From Flavipsychrobacter sp. (GTDB lineage: Bacteria; Bacteroidota; Bacteroidia; Chitinophagales; Chitinophagaceae), in contig JANINW010000014.1 in assembly GCA_024508935.1 (NCBI GenBank), positions 81,920-145,919 of the forward strand: 64,000 nt of DNA, written 5' to 3'. Position numbers and translations under genes: made by a program. Below the pieces are notes generated by a model, which saw nothing but the letters and a program-made list of their open reading frames with translations, made no database searches and had not been told where the DNA came from. Positions 40,865-50,335 of the stretch are shown one piece after another (the stretch's first letter is position 1; each line of letters opens with the position of its first letter).

Positions 40865-41233
40865 ATGATACAACAAGAATCCCGTCTGAATGTAGCTGAC
40901 AACAGCGGTGCCAAAGAAGTGCTTTGCATCCGTGTGTTGGGCAATTCCGGACAAGATTATGCCGGTATTGGCGATAAAATAGTGGTGTCTGTAAAAGACG
41001 CACTTCCCGGTGGCGGTATTAAAAAAGGTACTGTTTCTAAAGCAGTAATCGTACGCACTAAAAATAAACTGCGCCGCAGGGATGGTTCATACATCAGCTT
41101 TGACGACAACGCTGTTGTACTGCTGAACGCTGCTGATGACCCTCGTGGTACGCGTATTTTCGGGCCGGTAGCACGTGAACTGCGTGACAAAGGCTATATG
41201 AAAATAGTTTCATTGGCACCTGAAGTATTGTAA
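40865..41233 (+). CDS. rplN: 50S ribosomal protein L14
   Basis: [26 protein letters not shown]. Confidence 0.99.
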   Translation: MIQQESRLNVADNSGAKEVLCIRVLGNSGQDYAGIGDKIVVSVKDALPGGGIKKGTVSKAVIVRTKNKLRRRDGSYISFDDNAVVLLNAADDPRGTRIFGPVARELRDKGYMKIVSLAPEVL

Positions 41234-41301
41234 AAAATATGTTGTACCTTTGCAGCCCGTTTAAAAATGGGACAAAGCTCAACGCTTAATTCATAGTAAC
41301 T

Positions 41302-41640
41302 GTGAAAAAGAGATTTCAACCAAAGTTCAATATTAAAAAAGGCGACAACGTGATAGTTATTGCCGGCGACGATAAAGATCGCAGCAAATCACGTAAGGTA
41401 CTGGCCGTTTACCCGCAAAAGAACCGCGTTCTTATTGAAGGGGTGAATATGGTGACCAAACACCTGAAACCTAATGCGCAAAACCCACAGGGTGGGATAG
41501 TGCAGGAAGAGGCGCCAATAGCTATCTCAAACGTAATGTTGTGGGATGCTAAAGCTAAAGCACCCGTACGTATCAAACGCGAACGTAAAGAAGGTGGTTT
41601 TGTTCGTATATCTAAAAAAACCGGTGAGGAGATTAAATAA
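41302..41640 (+). CDS. rplX: 50S ribosomal protein L24
   Basis: [46 protein letters not shown]. Confidence 0.98.
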   Translation: MKKRFQPKFNIKKGDNVIVIAGDDKDRSKSRKVLAVYPQKNRVLIEGVNMVTKHLKPNAQNPQGGIVQEEAPIAISNVMLWDAKAKAPVRIKRERKEGGFVRISKKTGEEIK

Positions 41641-42215
41641 TGAAAAGTACTACATACATCCCTCGTTTACAGAAAAAGTATTCTGAAGAAGTAGTTCCGG
41701 CTTTGATGAAAAAGTTCGGTTACTCTACTGTGATGCAGTGCCCGCGCCTGGTAAAGATATGCCTGAACCAAGGTGTGAAAGGATCTGTATCTGATAAGAA
41801 AATGATTGACGATGCAGTGAATGAAATGACCATGATCTCTGGTCAGAAAGCTGTACCGACTCTTTCTAAGAAAGATATCTCAAACTTCAAGCTGCGTAAA
41901 GCTATGCCTATCGGCTGCCGTGTTACGCTGCGTGGTGTTAATATGTATGAGTTCCTGGACCGTATGATATCTGTTACGCTGCCACGTGTACGTGACTTTA
42001 AAGGTATAAACGATAAGTCTTTCGACGGCCGTGGTAACTATACAATGGGTGTTACAGAGCAAATTATTTTCCCTGAGATAAACATTGACAAGATCACCCG
42101 TATCAGCGGTATGGACATCACTTACGTGACTACTGCTAAAACAAATGAAGAGGCTTATGAACTGTTGAAAGAACTGGGTATGCCTTTCAAAAACATTAAA
42201 AAAGACAACAACTAA
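41640..42215 (+). CDS. rplE: 50S ribosomal protein L5
   Basis: [45 protein letters not shown]. Confidence 0.98.
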   Translation: MKSTTYIPRLQKKYSEEVVPALMKKFGYSTVMQCPRLVKICLNQGVKGSVSDKKMIDDAVNEMTMISGQKAVPTLSKKDISNFKLRKAMPIGCRVTLRGVNMYEFLDRMISVTLPRVRDFKGINDKSFDGRGNYTMGVTEQIIFPEINIDKITRISGMDITYVTTAKTNEEAYELLKELGMPFKNIKKDNN

Positions 42216-42221
42216 TAATAA

Positions 42222-42491
42222 ATGGCAAAAGAATCAGTAAAAGCCCGCCAACGCAAACGCGAACGCATGGTTGCCAAATTCGCTGAAAAGCGTGCTGCAT
42301 TGAAAGCTGCCGGAGATTACGCTGCTTTGGATAAACTTCCGAAGAACTCTTCTGCGGTTCGCCTGCACAATCGCTGCCAGCTTACCGGCCGTCCTAAAGG
42401 ATATATGCGTCAGTTTGGTATCGCCCGCGTAATGTTCCGCGAAATGGCATTGGATGGCAAAATACCAGGTGTACGTAAAGCAAGCTGGTAA
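42222..42491 (+). CDS. rpsN: 30S ribosomal protein S14 (zinc-free form)
   Basis: 89 aa; [30 protein letters not shown]; no CXXC pairs. Confidence 0.98.
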   Translation: MAKESVKARQRKRERMVAKFAEKRAALKAAGDYAALDKLPKNSSAVRLHNRCQLTGRPKGYMRQFGIARVMFREMALDGKIPGVRKASW

Positions 42492-42572
42492 TTCAACGTT
42501 TCAAGGTCGGGCATACAATGATGTAGCCTGAAACCGGAGGCAATTATTATTTACAAAACTTTAAAAAAGAAA

Positions 42573-42971
42573 ATGGTAACAGATCCTATTGCAGATTTCC
42601 TGACCCGTATTCGTAACGCACAAATGGCGCGTCACCGTATTGTGGAAATTCCTGCTTCAAACGTAAAAAAGCGTATCACAGAGATCCTTTATGATAAAGG
42701 TTATATCCTGAAATACAAGTTTGAAGACGACAATAAACAAGGTATCATCAAAATAGCACTGAAATACGATGCCCAAACTAAAGAACCAGCAATTAAGTCT
42801 TTAGAGCGCGTAAGCCGCCCGGGTCTTCGCCAGTATGCTAAACCTGATGAGATCCGCCGCGTAATGAGTGGTCTGGGTGTCGCTATCATTTCTACTTCTA
42901 AAGGCGTGATGACTGACAAAGAAGCCCGCGCTCAGAATGTAGGTGGTGAGGTGATGTGCAACATATATTAA
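42573..42971 (+). CDS. rpsH: 30S ribosomal protein S8
   Basis: [38 protein letters not shown]. Confidence 0.98.
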   Translation: MVTDPIADFLTRIRNAQMARHRIVEIPASNVKKRITEILYDKGYILKYKFEDDNKQGIIKIALKYDAQTKEPAIKSLERVSRPGLRQYAKPDEIRRVMSGLGVAIISTSKGVMTDKEARAQNVGGEVMCNIY

Positions 42972-43093
42972 TATCAGGAATCGGCTTTCGGGCCGATTAC
43001 TATATATGCTGATAATCTCAAGTTTTTCTATACGGAAACTGAAAACAGCGAAAACAGAAACAATTTTTTAAACTTATTTGAATTTAATTTACC

Positions 43094-43648
43094 ATGTCTC
43101 GTATAGGTAAAAAAGTTATCACGGTTCCAAGTGGCGTTACAGTTACTGTATCCCCTTCAAATGAAGTAACCGTAAAAGGCCCTAAAGGCGAACTGAAACA
43201 AGCGATAGACCGCGACATCAAGATCGAGATCGCTAATAATGAACTGACAATCGTACGTCCTACAGACCAGATCCGTCACCGCGCACTGCATGGTTTATAC
43301 CGTGCCATCGTTGCCAACATGGTAACAGGTGTTACAGAAGGTTTCAAAAGGGAACTGGAACTGGTGGGTGTAGGTTATCGTGCTGCAGTAACCGGCCAGC
43401 AAATTGACATGGCTTTAGGTTTCTCTCACAATATCATTATGGAATTGCCTAAAGAAGTAAAAGCTACTTCTACTGCAGAAAAAGGCCAGAACCCGAAAAT
43501 ATTCCTGGAATCTATCGATAAACAATTGTTAGGACAGGTAGCTGCTAAAATACGCAGTCTGCGTAAACCAGAGCCTTACAAAGGTAAAGGTGTTCGTTAC
43601 AGCGATGAAATCGTTCGCCGTAAAGCAGGTAAGGCAGCAGGTAAATAA
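43094..43648 (+). CDS. rplF: 50S ribosomal protein L6
   Basis: [33 protein letters not shown]. Confidence 0.98.
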   Translation: MSRIGKKVITVPSGVTVTVSPSNEVTVKGPKGELKQAIDRDIKIEIANNELTIVRPTDQIRHRALHGLYRAIVANMVTGVTEGFKRELELVGVGYRAAVTGQQIDMALGFSHNIIMELPKEVKATSTAEKGQNPKIFLESIDKQLLGQVAAKIRSLRKPEPYKGKGVRYSDEIVRRKAGKAAGK

Positions 43649-43656
43649 TCATAGTT

Positions 43657-43692
43657 ATTATCATCGCGCTTCCGGCGCGATGATAATTCTTT
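43657..43692 (+). terminator. terminator-like hairpin between rplF and rplR
   Basis: ATTATCATCGCGC-ttccg-GCGCGATGATAAT (13-bp perfect stem) followed by TCTTTTT. Confidence 0.6.
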
Positions 43693-43762
43693 TTATAAAT
43701 TTTGTAAACACTCCGGTAGCCACCTTTCGAAAAGCAGGGTGAGCCCGTAAAAACTAAATAAT

Positions 43763-44122
43763 ATGTCAGTTGATCAAAAAGTAATGCGCCGCCAGAAATT
43801 GCGTTGGCGTGTACGCGCTAAAGTAACCGGTACTGCACAAAAACCACGTTTGTCGGTTTTCCGCAGCAACAAGGATATCTATGCGCAATTGATAGATGAT
43901 ACTACAGGCGTTACTTTAGCTGCTGCTAACTCTCGCCAGAAAGATATCGCCGCCCAAAGCGGTACCAAAACAGAGAAATCTGTAATGGTAGGCAAGGCTA
44001 TTGCTCAGAAAGCAACAGCACTGGGCCTGGAAACATGTGTGTTTGACCGTGGCGGATACCTGTATCATGGCCGTGTGAAAGCTGTAGCTGAAGGTGCACG
44101 TGAAGGCGGACTGAAATTCTAA
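43763..44122 (+). CDS. rplR: 50S ribosomal protein L18
   Basis: [48 protein letters not shown]. Confidence 0.98.
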   Translation: MSVDQKVMRRQKLRWRVRAKVTGTAQKPRLSVFRSNKDIYAQLIDDTTGVTLAAANSRQKDIAAQSGTKTEKSVMVGKAIAQKATALGLETCVFDRGGYLYHGRVKAVAEGAREGGLKF

Positions 44123-44159
44123 TAAAACTTTTAATTAACTCTTTTCTATTAATACAATA

Positions 44160-44678
44160 ATGGCGAACTCACAATTAAATCGCGTAAAAGCCGGAGACCT
44201 GGAACTGCATGAAAAAGTAGTTGCCATCAACCGTGTGGTAAAAACCACAAAAGGTGGCCGTGCTTTTAGTTTTTCTGCACTTGTGGTGGTAGGTAACGGC
44301 CAGGGCGTAGTAGGCCATGGTCTTGGTAAAGCTAAAGAAGTACAGGAAGCTATTACTAAAGGTATAGATGACGCTAAGAAGAACCTGATAAAAGTACCTG
44401 TAATGAACGGTACTATACCTCACGAACAATTTGCTAAAGAAGGTGCTGCAAAAGTACTGATCAAACCAGCCGCCCACGGTACCGGTGTGATAGCAGGAGG
44501 CAGCATGCGTGCTGTATTGGAAGCTGCAGGTGTTACAGACGTGCTGTCTAAATCTTTAGGTTCTGCAAACCCTCACAACGTGGTGAAAGCTACTTTCTCT
44601 GCGCTGGGCCAGCTGCGTGAGCCGGTATTGGTTGCAAAGCAACGCAATATCAACCTGAAAAAAGTATTTAACGGGTAA
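44160..44678 (+). CDS. rpsE: 30S ribosomal protein S5
   Basis: [44 protein letters not shown]. Confidence 0.98.
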   Translation: MANSQLNRVKAGDLELHEKVVAINRVVKTTKGGRAFSFSALVVVGNGQGVVGHGLGKAKEVQEAITKGIDDAKKNLIKVPVMNGTIPHEQFAKEGAAKVLIKPAAHGTGVIAGGSMRAVLEAAGVTDVLSKSLGSANPHNVVKATFSALGQLREPVLVAKQRNINLKKVFNG

Positions 44679-44739
44679 TAAACCCGCTCTTTTCGGGCTT
44701 TTTGAAACTGAATTTTAACTATTGAATTTATATAGCGTC

Positions 44740-44925
44740 ATGGCTAAGATTAAAATTACTCAAACTAAAAGCGGTATTGACCGTGCTGAGCGCCAAAAGC
44801 GTACGCTGAAGGCCCTGGGCCTGCGTAAAATGCACGCTACAGTAGAAGTGGAAGCTACTCCGCAGATCCTGGGTATGGTGAAAGCAGTTCACCACCTGGT
44901 AAAAGTAGAAGAAGTAAAAGCTTAA
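44740..44925 (+). CDS. rpmD: 50S ribosomal protein L30 (start refined from 44722)
   Basis: [30 protein letters not shown]. Confidence 0.96.
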   Translation: MAKIKITQTKSGIDRAERQKRTLKALGLRKMHATVEVEATPQILGMVKAVHHLVKVEEVKA

Positions 44926-44983
44926 TTATTTAATCAATTTGCGAGCGGTTTTACATTCCGCGCAAGTTCAAAAATTGTAACAT

Positions 44984-45430
44984 ATGCAATTGCACAATCT
45001 AAAACCGGCAGAAGGTTCAGTACACAAAAGGAAACGTATAGGCCGTGGTGAAGGTAGTGGTCATGGTGGTACCGCTACAAAAGGTAACAAAGGCCAGCAG
45101 GCACGTACCGGTTATCAAAGGAAAAATGGTCACGAAGGTGGTCAGATGCCAATACAGCGCCGCATGCCAAAACGTGGTTTCAAGAGCCTGAACCGCGTTG
45201 ATTATAAGGTCTTTAACATCGGTAAACTGGATTTCCTGATCGACAAATACGAGATCAAGGAATTTTCACTGGACAACCTGTATATCAATGGTTTGATCAG
45301 CCGCACCGATGTAGTTAAAATATTAGGTAACGGCGAAATGAAAACTAAAATGGTTTTCAAAGTAAACGCTGTCAGTGAAAAAGCAAAGCAGGCAATTGAA
45401 GCTGCCGGCGGCTCAATAGAACTGATTTAA
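44984..45430 (+). CDS. rplO: 50S ribosomal protein L15
   Basis: MQLHNLKPAEGSVHKRKRIGRGEGSGHGGTATKGNKGQQAR. Confidence 0.98.
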   Translation: MQLHNLKPAEGSVHKRKRIGRGEGSGHGGTATKGNKGQQARTGYQRKNGHEGGQMPIQRRMPKRGFKSLNRVDYKVFNIGKLDFLIDKYEIKEFSLDNLYINGLISRTDVVKILGNGEMKTKMVFKVNAVSEKAKQAIEAAGGSIELI

Positions 45431-45447
45431 TTAATACCCGTATTGGA

Positions 45448-45476
45448 AAGACGCATTTGGATAAATGCGTCTTTTA
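45448..45476 (+). terminator. terminator-like hairpin between rplO and secY
   Basis: AAGACGCATTT-ggat-AAATGCGTCTT then TTA. Confidence 0.55.
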
Positions 45477-45516
45477 TCGTTTATTCGCATTTCATTTTTG
45501 ATCAATTTCAGTTCCA

Positions 45517-46869
45517 GTGAAGAAACTTATAGACACGCTTAAAAATATCTGGAGTATCGAAGAACTCCGTAAGCGTATATTGTTTACATTATTGCTCGTA
45601 ACCGTTTACCGTGCAGGATGTTACATTACCTTACCCGGTATCAACCCTAATATGCTGGTGCTGGAAGGCAGCCAGGATGGTTTGTTAGGCTTATTCAATA
45701 TGTTTGCCGGCGGTGCATTCAGCCGTGCATCTATATTTGCGCTTGGCGTAATGCCATATATCTCCGCGTCTATCTTTATGCAGCTTGCAGGTATTGTTAT
45801 ACCACAAATTGCTAAAATGCAGCGTGAGGAAAGCGGGCGTAAAAAGATCAACCAATACACACGTTATCTTACTGTACTTGTAACTGCATTCCAGGCGAGC
45901 GCTTACGTGGCTTACCTGCGTACACAAACTGCAGCTGCTATCGTGCCTGATTTCAGCGCATTCCTGTTCTGGTTATCTACAGTAGTAGTACTTACAGCAG
46001 GTACCCTGTTTGTAATGTGGATGGGTGAAAGGATAACAGAGAAAGGTATTGGTAACGGTACATCTCTTATCATCATGGTAGGTATCCTTGCCCGTTTGCC
46101 ACACTCTTTAGGCCAGGAATTTGACGCTAAGAACCTTGGCGGCGGTGGTGGCCTGTTGATATTCCTGATAGAAATAGCCATATTCATAGCTGTAATAGTG
46201 GGCCTGATACTGCTGACACAAGGTATCCGTAAAATACCGCTGAACTATGCACGCCGTATTATTGGCAGCAACAACGCAGCACGTGAAGTAGCAGGTGGCG
46301 CCCGCGATTTTATTCCTCTGAAAGTAAACTCCGCAGGTGTAATGCCAATCATCTTTGCGCAGGCTATCATGTTTATCCCTGCTACCATTGCGGGCTTTAC
46401 AAACAACGAAAGCGCACAAGGTTTTGTACGTGCTATGTCAGATCACACATCCCTGTGGTATAATGTGATCTATGCGGTACTGGTTATTGCATTCACTTAT
46501 TTCTACACGGCGTTGATCTTCAACCCTACAGAAATGGCTGATAACCTGAAACGTAATAACAGCTTCATCCCTGGCGTAAAACCAGGCGAGCCAACTGCTG
46601 ATTATATTGCTACTATCATGGACCGTATTACCTTACCCGGTGCCGTGTTCCTGGCTGTAGCAGGTGTTTTGCCGGGTATAGCAGCTTTACTGGGTGTTAC
46701 CAGCGGTTTCTCTTCATTCTTCGGCGGTACTTCTATGCTGATAGGTGTAGGTGTAATCCTGGATACATTGCAACAGATAGAAAGCCATTTGCTGATGCGC
46801 CATTACGATGGCCTGATGCAAACAGGCCGCATCTCAGGCCGCCAGCCGGCAGCAGGTGCATCTGTATAA
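45517..46869 (+). CDS. secY: protein translocase subunit SecY
   Basis: GVMPYISASIFMQLAGIVIPQIAKMQREE; NSAGVMPIIFAQAIMFIP. Confidence 0.98.
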   Translation: MKKLIDTLKNIWSIEELRKRILFTLLLVTVYRAGCYITLPGINPNMLVLEGSQDGLLGLFNMFAGGAFSRASIFALGVMPYISASIFMQLAGIVIPQIAKMQREESGRKKINQYTRYLTVLVTAFQASAYVAYLRTQTAAAIVPDFSAFLFWLSTVVVLTAGTLFVMWMGERITEKGIGNGTSLIIMVGILARLPHSLGQEFDAKNLGGGGGLLIFLIEIAIFIAVIVGLILLTQGIRKIPLNYARRIIGSNNAAREVAGGARDFIPLKVNSAGVMPIIFAQAIMFIPATIAGFTNNESAQGFVRAMSDHTSLWYNVIYAVLVIAFTYFYTALIFNPTEMADNLKRNNSFIPGVKPGEPTADYIATIMDRITLPGAVFLAVAGVLPGIAALLGVTSGFSSFFGGTSMLIGVGVILDTLQQIESHLLMRHYDGLMQTGRISGRQPAAGASV

Positions 46870-46877
46870 TAGAACTT

Positions 46878-47708
46878 GTGAACATGATACATATCAGAAG
46901 CAAAGACGAAATTGAATTAATCAGAAAAAGTGCTTTAATGGTCACTGCCACCTTAACCGAGGTGGCAAACTTTTTAAAGCCCGGTATCACTACGCTGTCT
47001 ATAAATAAAATGGCTGAGACCTTTATCAGGGACAATGGCGGTGTACCGTCTTTTAAAGGGTATAACGGCTTTCCTGCATCACTCTGCATATCGGTAAACG
47101 AAGTAGTAGTTCACGGTTTTCCCAGCGATTATATACTGAAGGATGGAGACATTATTTCAGTGGATTGCGGGGTGTTCATGAATGGCTATCACGGAGACCA
47201 TGCCTATACCTTTGCTATAGGAAATGTACAGCCAGAAGTTTTGAAGCTGATGCGTGTAACTAAGGAAGCACTGGCGCGTGGGGTAGCACAGGCATGCGAT
47301 AATAACCGTGTGGGGGATATTTCCTTTGCTATTGAGAATTATACAGCGCGTGAACACGGTTACGGTGTTGTACGCGAGCTAGTGGGGCACGGAGTAGGAA
47401 AGAAGCTGCATGAAGACCCGCAGGTACCGAATTATGGCCGTCGCGGCGACGGTAAGCGCCTTAAAGAAGGTATAGTGCTGGCTATTGAACCAATGATAAA
47501 CCTGGGCAAAAGAGATGTATATACGCTTGATGACGGGTGGACCGTGGTAACTATGGATGGAAAGCCTTCTGTGCACTACGAACATACTACAGCAGTAAGG
47601 AAAAATAAAGGTGAGGCATTATCCAATTTTGCACCTATAGAAGCTGCAGAAAGAGCGAATGCCGAATTGAATACAGGACATTTAGTAACAACAGAGCCGG
47701 TTGCATAG
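46878..47708 (+). CDS. map: type I methionine aminopeptidase (GTG start, or ATG at 46884)
   Basis: IRSKDEIELIRKSALMV; SVNEVVVHGFPSDYILKDGDIISVDCGVFMNGYHGDHAYTF. Confidence 0.96.
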   Translation: MNMIHIRSKDEIELIRKSALMVTATLTEVANFLKPGITTLSINKMAETFIRDNGGVPSFKGYNGFPASLCISVNEVVVHGFPSDYILKDGDIISVDCGVFMNGYHGDHAYTFAIGNVQPEVLKLMRVTKEALARGVAQACDNNRVGDISFAIENYTAREHGYGVVRELVGHGVGKKLHEDPQVPNYGRRGDGKRLKEGIVLAIEPMINLGKRDVYTLDDGWTVVTMDGKPSVHYEHTTAVRKNKGEALSNFAPIEAAERANAELNTGHLVTTEPVA

Positions 47709-47723
47709 CAGCCGGTTTTTTTA
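47698..47723 (+). terminator. map terminator
   Basis: CCGGTTGC-ata-GCAGCCGG followed by seven Ts. Confidence 0.75.
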
Positions 47724-48818
47724 TTCTATTACTACTTCTTTTCCGGCAGCCAATATTTTCATAAGCACTGTTTCTTCCGGTGTATGACCCGTAACATCAT
47801 TGCAGTTGGTAGCATCAATCTGCTTTAGGTATTTGTCTAAGGTGCCATTCGTATAATGTTCGAGCAGGGAAGGATGCACATAGTATTTTTTACAGACGGT
47901 ACGAGTATTGCCCAGGTGACCGGCTACAATATCCAGTATCTCTACAATGCGCTTCTTAGCTTCTGTTGCGGATGATGCCGGTGGAGTATCTTTCAATGTT
48001 TCCAGTGCCTGCAGGCTGCCCGCCCATGTACGGAAATCTTTAGCGGTAAAATTGCCACCGCTTATTTCTTTGATATAGTTGTTGACCATGCCTGAATCGA
48101 TGGACTTCCTTTCTCCGTCCGAGGTATAGTACTGGAATAATTCCTTGCCGGGTATGTCCCTGCATTGCTGCACTATTTTTGCCAGCTTTTTGCTCTTCAG
48201 CGTTATGTTGTGATAAACGCCTTTCTTGCCTTTAAAGCTGAAAAACGCTTTGCCTTTGTCGAAGCTTACATGTTTATCTTTTAGGGTTGTGAGCCCGAAT
48301 GAACCATACAGCTTTTCGTATTCATTACTGCCTATGCGTATGCAGGTGCATTGCATGATTGATACTACGGCCGCCAGCACTTTTTCTAATTGTAAGCCGG
48401 GCAGCGAAAGCCCATGCTGTAGTTTCTTTCTTATGTCGGGTAATGCCTTCCCGAATTCATATAGATGAGCATATTTCGTTTGGCTTCTCAGGCTGCTCCA
48501 AAGTGCATGGTATTTATATTGTTTCCTGTTTTTTACATCGAAACCTGTGGCTTGTATATGTCCGTTGGGAATGGGGCTGATCCAGACTTTTTCCCAGGCC
48601 GGCGGAATGACCAGTTTTTTTATGCGCTCCAGTGTTTCTTTATCTGTAACCTTTTTATTGTTGAAGTAATAAACAAAATCATCCTGTCCTTTTACCCGGG
48701 TGATGCCGGGAATAGAATCATTTACATATTCAAGATTTACAGCCTCGGCACTTTTTACACTATTGGCCGCCAGGTGGTTGAGCTGCTTCCGTGCTATCCT
48801 TACTGCTGCTACTTCCAT
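47721..48818 (-). CDS. DNA topoisomerase IB (poxvirus-like)
   Basis: KKLVIPPAWEKVWISPIPNGHIQATGFDVKNRKQYKYHALW; NFTAKDFRTWAGSLQALE; C-terminal YTNGTLDKYL. Confidence 0.92.
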   Translation of the reverse strand: MEVAAVRIARKQLNHLAANSVKSAEAVNLEYVNDSIPGITRVKGQDDFVYYFNNKKVTDKETLERIKKLVIPPAWEKVWISPIPNGHIQATGFDVKNRKQYKYHALWSSLRSQTKYAHLYEFGKALPDIRKKLQHGLSLPGLQLEKVLAAVVSIMQCTCIRIGSNEYEKLYGSFGLTTLKDKHVSFDKGKAFFSFKGKKGVYHNITLKSKKLAKIVQQCRDIPGKELFQYYTSDGERKSIDSGMVNNYIKEISGGNFTAKDFRTWAGSLQALETLKDTPPASSATEAKKRIVEILDIVAGHLGNTRTVCKKYYVHPSLLEHYTNGTLDKYLKQIDATNCNDVTGHTPEETVLMKILAAGKEVVIE

Positions 48819-48859
48819 GGAAATCAATAAGTAAAATTTCATGCCCGGCAGCCTGCTTA

Positions 48860-48905
48860 AAAAGCGAAAACCCCGCCGGATCGCTCCGGTCGGGGATTTT
48901 CGCGC
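48860..48905 (-). terminator. strong terminator downstream of the repeat-rich secreted protein gene
   Basis: GCGAAAAcCCCGcCGGA-tcgc-TCCGGTCGGGGATTTTCGC long hairpin; T-run on the minus strand. Confidence 0.75.
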
Positions 48906-48920
48906 ACAACATTCTTATTA

Positions 48921-50261
48921 TTATCTTCTGCCTCTTGGCCCTTCATTGCGTGGTGCCTGCTCCATGCGTTGTGGTTGTTCCATTCTTTGCGGTTGCGGGC
49001 GCTCCATGCGTTGTGGTTGTTCCATTCTTTGCGGTTGCGGGCGTTCCATACGTTGTGGTTGTTCCATTCTCTGCGGTTGCGGGCGCTCCATACGTTGTGG
49101 TTGTTCCATTCTCTGCGGTTGCGGGCGCTCCATACGTTGCGGTTGCTCCATTCTCTGCGGTTGGGGGCGTTCCATACGTTGTGGTTGCTCCATTTGCTGT
49201 GGCTGCATGGGCCTTGCTTCCTGTTGCCTGTTCCACCTTTCCTGCCTTGCCTGTTCTATGCGTTGCTGCTGGGCGGCACGTTCTTGTGGCCTTGCCTGTG
49301 GCATATCCCGCTGCCTGTCGGGTATTACGGTACGTGGGGCTTCCTGTGCAGGCTGGCGTTGTATATTACCCCGGCCGTTACGATCTATAGTGTTCTCATT
49401 AAGGTTGCCTCCGCGTTCTAATCGTTGAGGTTTGTCTATAGTTTGTGGCGGCCTGCTATTGATAGCGTGTTGGGCGTTTACAGCTCTTTCCGGTCTTACA
49501 TTACCGCTACGTGGTCCTGATACCTGCGGCCTGTATATATTCAGCGTGTTGTTGCGTACTGTAGTACGTTCAGGACGGTTAATAGTATTTACACGATATA
49601 CATTTACACGCTGGCCGGTACGGCTTTGAAACTCGTTGCTGCGCGGGCCATATACATATGTCCTCCGGTTGTTTACATACGTATTATTAATGATGGTGGT
49701 ATTATTAATAATAGTTGTGTTATAACGTGGTCCCCTATAATAGCTGTAAAAACGCGGGCTGTATAAGTGCTGGCAGGGAATGAATACCCACCAGTCGTTA
49801 GGCACATAATAACTTGGCCCAAATGATAAGGAAATGCTGATGCTTGGACGTAAAGGTGCCCAGCCATAATAGCCACCACCGTCGCGCCAGCTTACCCATG
49901 CAGGTCCCCATTCGGTATCGGGTACCCATATCCAGCCGTAATAATTATCGTAGGTCCAGCGCCCATAGTGAAATGGCGCCCAGCCCCATGAATAGTTAGA
50001 TACCCATGTATTACCGTACTCGGTCATGGCCCAGTAACCGTCTGTATAATAGGGTCTGAAACCTGCATCTACATCAGGCACCCATACATAACCATAGTTC
50101 GGGTCGTCTATCCATTGTCCGTAAGGAGATAATTCATCGTAAAATGTCTGGAAAGAAACTGATACACCCGGCTGAGCTTTTGCCTTAGGTGCACCGGTCA
50201 GCAGTGCTACAAATAGCAGCAATACTGTAGTTATTCCAAACCTGTTAAATAAGCGTTTCAT
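48921..50261 (-). CDS. secreted YXWGXW/DUF6600-like protein with P/Q/R/M tandem repeats
   Basis: Signal peptide; DELSPYGQWIDDPNYGYVWVPDVDAGFRPYYTDGYWAMTEYGNTWVSNYSWGWAPFHYGRW; C-terminal RMEQPQRMERPQPQ repeats. Confidence 0.85.
   Translation of the reverse strand: MKRLFNRFGITTVLLLFVALLTGAPKAKAQPGVSVSFQTFYDELSPYGQWIDDPNYGYVWVPDVDAGFRPYYTDGYWAMTEYGNTWVSNYSWGWAPFHYGRWTYDNYYGWIWVPDTEWGPAWVSWRDGGGYYGWAPLRPSISISLSFGPSYYVPNDWWVFIPCQHLYSPRFYSYYRGPRYNTTIINNTTIINNTYVNNRRTYVYGPRSNEFQSRTGQRVNVYRVNTINRPERTTVRNNTLNIYRPQVSGPRSGNVRPERAVNAQHAINSRPPQTIDKPQRLERGGNLNENTIDRNGRGNIQRQPAQEAPRTVIPDRQRDMPQARPQERAAQQQRIEQARQERWNRQQEARPMQPQQMEQPQRMERPQPQRMEQPQRMERPQPQRMEQPQRMERPQPQRMEQPQRMERPQPQRMEQPQRMERPQPQRMEQPQRMEQAPRNEGPRGRR
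48961..49200. repeat. 42-bp tandem repeat, about 5-6 units, within the CDS
   Basis: Unit approx. ctccatacgttgtggttgttccattctctgcggttgcgggcg, encoding MERPQPQRMEQPQR. Confidence 0.9.
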
Positions 50262-50335
50262 TTTTATCGTTTTTTATTGTCTTACAGTTAGTAAGACAAA
50301 ACAGGTTCCTGTTTTTCACAAGAAAATGTTAATCG

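Noticed and set aside
35339-46869. Whole ribosomal cluster as something unusual in gene order
   Set aside because: Order rpsJ to secY is the standard bacterial S10-spc order; only the spacers, the S3 tail and the end after map are noteworthy.
48791-49428. Several long overlapping ORFs on both strands over the 42-bp repeat
   Set aside because: Repeat period is a multiple of 3, so stop-free frames are replicated; only the minus-strand ORF 48921-50261 has a signal peptide and a recognisable N-terminal domain.
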